The notes beneath the pieces were generated by a model that did no database searches, was not told the origin of the DNA, and saw nothing but the letters and a program-made list of their open reading frames with translations. A stretch of 38,883 bases of DNA from PSLL01 sp964389705 (GTDB taxonomy: Bacteria > Desulfobacterota_D > UBA1144 > Nemesobacterales > CSP1-2). The DNA lies in assembly GCA_964389705.1 (NCBI GenBank), contig CAYMEO010000014.1:1-38883 (forward strand). Reading direction: 5' to 3'. Shown here piece by piece: positions 34,755 through 38,883 of the stretch. A program made the translations under genes and the position numbers. The stretch's first letter is position 1, and each line of letters starts with the position of its first letter.

Positions 34755-34827
34755 AGCTAACGGCTTGCGCTTGCACCTACGCCGCGAAGCACAGTGGAGC
34801 GGCGTCAGGTGCAAGCGCGTGTTGGAT
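34755..34827 (-). repeat. Integron attC-like recombination site
   Basis: A 73-bp, GC-rich structured site in an AT-rich region. Read on the minus strand it starts with ATCCAAC (perfect RYYYAAC), continues into a 19/20-nt inverted repeat (arms 34799-34818 and 34767-34785) with one extrahelical G in one arm and a 13-nt loop, and ends in GTTAGCT (6 of 7 to GTTRRRY). It begins 5 nt after the stop of the HNH endonuclease reading frame, just as attC sites follow cassette genes. The unpaired spacer between core site and stem is also present. No integrase is in the window. Confidence 0.7.
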
Positions 34828-34832
34828 AGACA

Positions 34833-35414
34833 TTATCGTTTCCACTCAATATGGTCGTTAATGTGGTGCTTTTCAAACGTTTCAAGGATTTCTTCACAGA
34901 AACGCATTGTTTCCGTATCACCCAATGATTTCGCTAACTCGTATAGGTGAATAAACATCTTTTTACCAGTTTCGGTCTGTTTATAATTTTTCTTCCTAAA
35001 GTTGTGAATTGAACAAAGGGTTTGACCATTGCTCACTTCCGCTTTACCGCCCAAATCTTTAGGAATAATATGGTCAGCATGGATTTCATAGCCGTTGTGC
35101 CTGCCACGCCCACAGATTACTCAACGATAATTGTCTCGTCTAAAAATTTCTTCTCTCTGCTCTGGCGTGAAATCTTCCAACTCGCGCTCTGTGACGGTTC
35201 TGGGATCGTACCTATAAACGCCCTTTCTTACTTTGATGAGAATACCTTTCTGATGTAATGCTCGGATAGCACGCCACGGATCACGTGGCGGTGTGCGATG
35301 TGACTTCAGCCATTGCTCCGTTACCCAGTCTACGACAGGGCCATGTTCAAGGTCTTCGTTTGGATGAGCATAAAAATACTCCATAATAAGTTCACTGACA
35401 TTTTTATCTGCCAT
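34833..35414 (-). pseudogene. HNH restriction endonuclease interrupted by in-frame TGA
   Basis: One continuous reading frame of 193 codons apart from a TGA at 35121-35123. Residues 1-75 form a winged-helix-like region (VVDWVTEQWL ... AIRALHQKGILIKVRKGVYRYD); FTPEQREEIFRRDNYR leads into the HNH core, where the stop replaces the first Cys of an expected C-x2-C (stop-VICGRGRHNG), followed by EIHADHIIPKDLGG, TLCSIHNFRKKN and a helical tail. The ATG at 35414 has GGAG 6 nt upstream and overlaps the methyltransferase stop by 11 nt. This is the expected cleavage partner of that methyltransferase. A nonsense mutation is the simplest reading; the downstream half could start at 35054 only as a fragment without its zinc Cys pair. 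Confidence 0.75.
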
Positions 35415-36219
35415 CCGTCTCTCCAAGGGGTAAAATTTGTTGCATTAATTCTGGAGCAGATAGAATTCGCTTTTTAGCCAGTCCACAATATTGAGGGTCA
35501 ATTTCAATTCCTATTCCAATTCTGTTTAACATTGCAGCGGCAATCAAAGTAGTACCACTGCCTGCAAAGGGGTCAAGTACTGTATCTCCAACAAAACTGA
35601 AGAGTTTTATACAACGACGTGGTAATTCAAGAGGAAATGGCGTAGGGTGGCCAATCTTTTTCTTGCTTTCTCCACTAAATGTCCAGAGGCCATTTGTCCA
35701 ATTCATAAACTCGGTTTTAGTTATATCTGACTGCCCACTCCCACTTGTTTTACGCCACTGTCTCTTATACAACACGACAATCAATTCAACAGGAGCGATC
35801 ACAAACGGAGCGGTTGCGCTTATCCATGATCCCCACGCTGTGCGACGGGAAATGTTGCCTTCATTCCATATAATCGTGGAGTGATACTGGAAACCAACCT
35901 GTTTGGCAATTGTGGTAATGTCAGCCCCTACGCTTTGTTGACCGCCTCTGTTTTTGTCCAATGGGATATTTAAGCAAAATCTCCCATCATCTTTGAGAAA
36001 TTGAAAACATCTTGACATCCATGCGCGAGTGAACTCCAAATATTCAGGATATGAAATATCGTCTCGATGGGAATTGTACTGAATGTCAACATTGTAAGGC
36101 GGAGAAGTGACAATCAAGTCGATGCTATTAGGACTGATAGCACTGGTGGTCAAAATGTCATCGTTGATGATGACTACTTTATCACTTCTATAAAATACAT
36201 TCGATCCTTCCAATAGCAA
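35404..36219 (-). CDS. Type II DNA methyltransferase (amino-methylating)
   Basis: About 271 residues. It has the catalytic motif IV TSPPYNVD, then later the SAM-binding motif DPFAGSGTTLIAA, an order typical of beta-class N6-adenine or N4-cytosine methyltransferases; SPPY slightly favours N4-cytosine. HPTPFPLELPRRCIKLFS precedes motif I as usual. The start is TTG (36219) with AAGGA 4-5 nt upstream; a second TTG at 36213 is possible. It heads an operon with the broken HNH endonuclease, so it now probably acts as an orphan methylase. The promoter and a perfect inverted repeat lie upstream. The recognition site is not deducible. Confidence 0.88.
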   Translation of the reverse strand: MLLEGSNVFYRSDKVVIINDDILTTSAISPNSIDLIVTSPPYNVDIQYNSHRDDISYPEYLEFTRAWMSRCFQFLKDDGRFCLNIPLDKNRGGQQSVGADITTIAKQVGFQYHSTIIWNEGNISRRTAWGSWISATAPFVIAPVELIVVLYKRQWRKTSGSGQSDITKTEFMNWTNGLWTFSGESKKKIGHPTPFPLELPRRCIKLFSFVGDTVLDPFAGSGTTLIAAAMLNRIGIGIEIDPQYCGLAKKRILSAPELMQQILPLGETDGR

Positions 36220-36233
36220 AATTCCTTTGCCCT

Positions 36234-36258
36234 ATTCCCAATTACTACCTTTGGGAAT
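36234..36258. promoter_or_regulatory. Perfect inverted repeat in methyltransferase leader
   Basis: ATTCCCAA and TTGGGAAT separated by 9 nt, covering the predicted transcription start and leader of the methyltransferase. It is a candidate operator for self-regulation or an RNA hairpin. Confidence 0.5.
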
Positions 36259-36264
36259 GACATT

Positions 36265-36293
36265 ATTATACCCCACCTCGTTTGTCTGCCCAA
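36265..36293 (-). promoter_or_regulatory. Sigma-70-type promoter of the methyltransferase
   Basis: Minus strand TTGGGC, 17-nt spacer, perfect TATAAT. The -35 overlaps GTTGGGC, which also fits the GTTRRRY integron core site. Confidence 0.6.
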
Positions 36294-36535
36294 CCACCCC
36301 TAATGTGTGTATTATACAGCAAAAACGCTGCATAATTTCAGTGACGTGTGATTTGGTGTTCGACACACCGTCAGTGTATACCAATATAAGCCAGACAGAT
36401 GAAATATCAAACATCGAATTGCATCATCAAAAATCTAGCTGAAAATGAATCCTTGCCTCATATAAGAATCTATTCAAAACAGATCAAAATAGTCTCGCCG
36501 ATTTCCTCGCGTGTTATATTTCAAAACCGAAATGG

Positions 36536-36541
36536 TATAAT
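36536..36541 (+). promoter_or_regulatory. -10 element of ribD
   Basis: Perfect TATAAT 16 nt before the ATG; the -35 is weak (TTATAT at 16 nt). The leader would be about 10 nt without a Shine-Dalgarno. Confidence 0.4.
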
Positions 36542-36557
36542 CCTCTTCTAAAACTAG

Positions 36558-37676
36558 ATGCCTAAAGACCCTGACTCAAAATATATGTCTCTCGCGCTTC
36601 GGCTCGCAAGGAGAGCAGAGGGGATGACAAGTCCAAACCCTCTCGTAGGAGCCGTTATTGTAAAAGGTGGGAGAATTATTGGAAGAGGATACCACAGAAA
36701 GGCTGGGCTCCCACATGCGGAGATCGAGGCGTTTTTAGACGCAGAGAGAAAAGGACATAGTCTTAAGGACTCTACCCTCTATGTTACACTTGAGCCATGC
36801 TGCCATACAGGGAAAAAGACACCTCCGTGTGTGGACGCCATAATTGAAAAGGGGGTATCAAAACTAGTCGTAGGAACCCTAGATTTAAACCCAAACGTAA
36901 ACGGAAAGGGAATAAGAATCCTAAGAGAGAATGGCATAGATGTAAAGGTCGGTGTTCTCGAGGACAGATGCAGAGAGATTAATGAGGCCTTCTTTAAATA
37001 CGTAACGACTGGAATGCCTTTTACAATACTAAAGCTTGCCGTAACCCTAGATGGAAAGATTGCCACTTTCACTGGCGACTCAAAATGGATAGGGAGCGAA
37101 ACTCAAAGAAGATACGCCCATAAGTTGAGAAACCGAGTAGATGCCATACTCGTCGGGATTGAAACCGTGATTCGGGACAACCCTCAGCTCACTGTAAGGT
37201 TAGGCAATAAATCAGACCATCAGCCAACCCCGGTAGTTCTAGACAGTAAGCTAAGGATCCCGATTGACGCAAAGCTCCTGAGTCTTCATAAATCCCCTAT
37301 TATAGCCACAACCCCATTATGTAATCCTAGAAGGATTGAAGATTTAGAGAAAATAGGGGCTAGAATTCTATTTATAGACCAAGAAAAAAATGGCCGCGTT
37401 GATGTCTCAAGCCTAATTAAGAAACTGGGTGATATGGAGATTACAAGCGTTCTTGTCGAGGGCGGCAGTGAAATCGCGGCATCATTTCTCAAAGATGGTA
37501 TCGTGGATAAAGTGGTCTTTTTCTACGCACCCAAGATCATTGGGAGTGAAGGTATCAGTATGGTGGGAAAACTTAATATATCCGAGGTTAAGGATGCGCT
37601 TTCTATAGAGAAGATCCGGGTAAAAACCATAGGAGAAGAGTTTATTGTTGAGGGATATATTCAGGAAAAATTGTAA
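36558..37676 (+). CDS. ribD: Bifunctional riboflavin deaminase/reductase
   Basis: A 372-residue bifunctional enzyme for the second and third steps of riboflavin synthesis. The N-terminal deaminase has the zinc motifs HAEIEAF and TLEPCCHTGKTPPC-type cysteines (TLEPCCHTGKKTPPC, about 84-98). The C-terminal reductase starts near residue 150 (TILKLAVTLDGKIAT) with DSKWIGSE, VGIETVIRDNPQLTVR and VLVEGGSEIAASFL. The length is normal for the fused protein. No other rib gene is visible; nadD follows after 84 nt on the same strand with its own likely promoter. Confidence 0.95.
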   Translation: MPKDPDSKYMSLALRLARRAEGMTSPNPLVGAVIVKGGRIIGRGYHRKAGLPHAEIEAFLDAERKGHSLKDSTLYVTLEPCCHTGKKTPPCVDAIIEKGVSKLVVGTLDLNPNVNGKGIRILRENGIDVKVGVLEDRCREINEAFFKYVTTGMPFTILKLAVTLDGKIATFTGDSKWIGSETQRRYAHKLRNRVDAILVGIETVIRDNPQLTVRLGNKSDHQPTPVVLDSKLRIPIDAKLLSLHKSPIIATTPLCNPRRIEDLEKIGARILFIDQEKNGRVDVSSLIKKLGDMEITSVLVEGGSEIAASFLKDGIVDKVVFFYAPKIIGSEGISMVGKLNISEVKDALSIEKIRVKTIGEEFIVEGYIQEKL

Positions 37677-37710
37677 GGCAAGTTTCTCTAGCTAAGTCAA
37701 TAGACCTCCA

Positions 37711-37738
37711 TTCACAATAAAAGATAAAATGTGATAAT
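37711..37738 (+). promoter_or_regulatory. Sigma-70-type promoter of nadD-rsfS
   Basis: TTCACA, 16-nt spacer, GATAAT (or TAATAT at 18 nt), about 22 nt before the nadD TTG start, which has AAGGGGG upstream. Confidence 0.45.
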
Positions 37739-37760
37739 ATAGATAAAGGGGGTCCGGAAT

Positions 37761-38417
37761 TTGAGGATTGGGCTTTTTGGCGGGACGTTTAATCCCATAC
37801 ATATCGGCCATTTGAGGGGGGCCGAAGAGATAAGAGAGATTCTTGCACTTAGTAGAATTTATTTTATCCCATCGGCTATACCTCCTCATAAAGATTCATC
37901 AGATGTGGCGTCCCCTGCTGACCGTCTAAATATGGTAGAGCTCGCAACCAGGGAAAACCCTTTTTTTGAGGTCTGCGATATAGAGATTAAACGCGGGGGA
38001 CCTTCATATACTGTCCATACACTTGAGTATTTTTCTTCTAAGTTTCCTGAATCTGAAATCTACTTCATTCTAGGTGCTGAACTCTTTTCTGAGATACATA
38101 CCTGGAAGGAATATAAGAGACTCTTTGAACTCGCAAATTTTGCCGTAATTACAAGACCGGGCTTTCCGTGCTCTGCCTCAATTCCACTTGCACTGAGAAA
38201 GGATTTTCGATATTATAAAAATGAAGAAAGCGTGACATTCTATACACATAAAGGCTCGGCTAGAACTATAGCCCTTGTGGAAATTGAAGGGATTCAAGTG
38301 TCATCAACCCGAATAAGGGAGTTAATAAATAGGAATAGCTCTATCAAATACCTAGTTTCTAAAGAGGTAGAAGCCTACATATTAGAGAATAAAATCTATA
38401 CAAAGGAGGCAATTTGA
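37761..38417 (+). CDS. nadD: Nicotinate-nucleotide adenylyltransferase
   Basis: A 218-residue enzyme that adenylates nicotinate mononucleotide to deamido-NAD. N-terminal GLFGGTFNPIHIGHLRGAEEI is the nucleotidyltransferase alpha/beta phosphodiesterase signature (GGTFNPxHxGH). FIPSAIPPHK and PADRLNMVELA follow, and the C-terminal VSSTRIRELI is the conserved ISSTxIR motif. The start is TTG with AAGGGGG about 8 nt upstream. The stop overlaps the TTG of rsfS (TTGA), giving translational coupling; the nadD-rsfS pairing is common in bacteria. Confidence 0.95.
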   Translation: MRIGLFGGTFNPIHIGHLRGAEEIREILALSRIYFIPSAIPPHKDSSDVASPADRLNMVELATRENPFFEVCDIEIKRGGPSYTVHTLEYFSSKFPESEIYFILGAELFSEIHTWKEYKRLFELANFAVITRPGFPCSASIPLALRKDFRYYKNEESVTFYTHKGSARTIALVEIEGIQVSSTRIRELINRNSSIKYLVSKEVEAYILENKIYTKEAI

Positions 38418-38809
38418 TAAAATCCAAGGAAAAAGCCATAGCCCTTGCCCATGCCGCCTTGGAAAAAAAGGCGCATGATACAGAAGTGATTGAGATAAAG
38501 GCGCTAAGCGACATTGCAGACTACTTTCTCGTATGCAGCGCCGATTCAGATAGAGGAGTAAAAACAATTGTAGATAATATTGAACAAAAGCTCAAGGAAA
38601 TAGGAGAAAGAGCCATAGGTGTTGAAGGATATACCGAAGGCAGATGGGTTTTGATTGATGCAGTAGACGTTGTAGTCCATGTGTTCTATGAGCCTGTAAG
38701 AAGATTCTACGACATAGAGGGCCTCTGGATTGATGCCCCTCGCATTAAGCTTCCATTTGAAGAGCAATTCCCAAATCAATCTAAGAGCCTAGAAAAAGAT
38801 TATGGTTAA
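38414..38809 (+). CDS. rsfS: Ribosome silencing factor
   Basis: A 131-residue RsfS/RsfA (DUF143, Iojap) protein that binds ribosomal protein L14 and blocks subunit joining under starvation. Typical features: ALAHAALEKKAHDTEVIEIKALSDIADYFLVCSADSDRGVKTIVDNIEQKL and EGYTEGRWVLIDAVDVVVHVFYEPVRRFYDIEGLW, with the final W and basic/acidic end. It uses a TTG start with AAAGGAGG 5-6 nt upstream inside the nadD end. A weak hairpin (ATTGGC/GCCAAT, 38820-38840) follows, but no strong terminator is seen before the window ends. Confidence 0.95.
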   Translation: MIKSKEKAIALAHAALEKKAHDTEVIEIKALSDIADYFLVCSADSDRGVKTIVDNIEQKLKEIGERAIGVEGYTEGRWVLIDAVDVVVHVFYEPVRRFYDIEGLWIDAPRIKLPFEEQFPNQSKSLEKDYG

Positions 38810-38883
38810 GACGGAGGCTATTGGCTATTAAAAGGCCAATCCGCTTTGTTCCCTTTATTTTCCAGTCCCTTTAAAAACCTCCT

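Larger units (their letters stand above)
36220..36557. other. 338-nt divergent region between methyltransferase and ribD
   Basis: It has no gene. It holds the methyltransferase promoter (36265-36293), an inverted repeat in its leader (36234-36258), an 11-nt palindrome TGTATTATACA (36307-36317), a hairpin TGACGTGTG / CACACCGTCA with one bulged base (36342-36373), and the ribD -10 element at the right. Confidence 0.6.

Noticed and set aside
35085..35123. Selenocysteine insertion at the in-frame TGA of the HNH endonuclease
   Set aside because: No convincing SECIS hairpin follows the TGA; only a 3-4 bp stem can be drawn. A zinc-ligand Cys in a restriction enzyme is an unlikely selenocysteine site, so a nonsense mutation is simpler.
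36342..36373. Second attC-like hairpin (TGACGTGTG / CACACCGTCA with a bulge)
   Set aside because: The stem is only 9 bp and the flanking core sites do not sit at matching distances; not enough for a second recombination site.

Overview
The window looks like chromosomal DNA of a Gram-negative-type bacterium of moderate to low GC. It carries a lipobox BON lipoprotein and a signal-peptide protein, a CvpA-type inner-membrane protein, a membrane-anchored FtsY, a stand-alone methylmalonyl-CoA mutase large subunit and a full glycolytic/gluconeogenic block. No rRNA, tRNA, CRISPR array or intact transposase was seen. The taxon cannot be fixed from sequence alone; an uncultivated Desulfobacterota/Dadabacteria-like lineage is only a guess.

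Layout. (1) 1-6541, minus strand: a tightly packed run of mostly uncharacterised genes behind a broken inorganic pyrophosphatase. In transcription order these are a small helical protein, a zinc-ribbon HEAT protein, a larger HEAT protein, a paralogue of the first helical protein, two ribbon-helix-helix-like coiled-coil proteins, a duplicated CPxC/CxxH protein (DUF6062-like), a calcineurin-like phosphoesterase, and a dynamin-like GTPase that runs off the left edge. This is the best candidate here for an undescribed multi-gene system. (2) 7092-14315: rimI, methylmalonyl-CoA mutase, a polyprenyl diphosphate synthase, a Rad50/SbcC ATPase and CvpA. (3) 14386-18969: fructose-1,6-bisphosphatase facing gap-pgk-fbaB. 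(4) 19220-20290: a sigma-54-type promoter with an upstream palindrome, driving a secreted OB-like protein and a BON lipoprotein, closed by a terminator. (5) 20549-27196: argC, a methyltransferase, a NifS/IscS-type cysteine desulfurase, cysE, a glycerophosphodiester phosphodiesterase, a UbiA-family phosphoribosyltransferase and a nitroreductase. (6) 27272-34612: dnaE, and a membrane histidine kinase overlapping ftsY. (7) 34613-36557: an accessory island with a DNA methyltransferase and an HNH endonuclease interrupted by an in-frame TGA. It is followed immediately by an integron attC-like structured site, so it looks like a captured restriction-modification cassette. (8) 36558-38809: ribD, nadD, rsfS.

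Two patterns span the window. First, many promoter-proximal genes (rimI, the prenyl synthase gene, argC, cysE, the glpQ-like gene, the UbiA-family gene, dnaE) have a sigma-70-like -10 hexamer only 7-9 nt before the start codon and no usable Shine-Dalgarno. Internal operon genes usually have clear GGAGG-type sites. This predicts frequent leaderless transcripts. Second, two genes are visibly decaying (pyrophosphatase and HNH endonuclease), each with identifiable lesions.

All calls come from reading motifs and translations by eye; no database search was possible.
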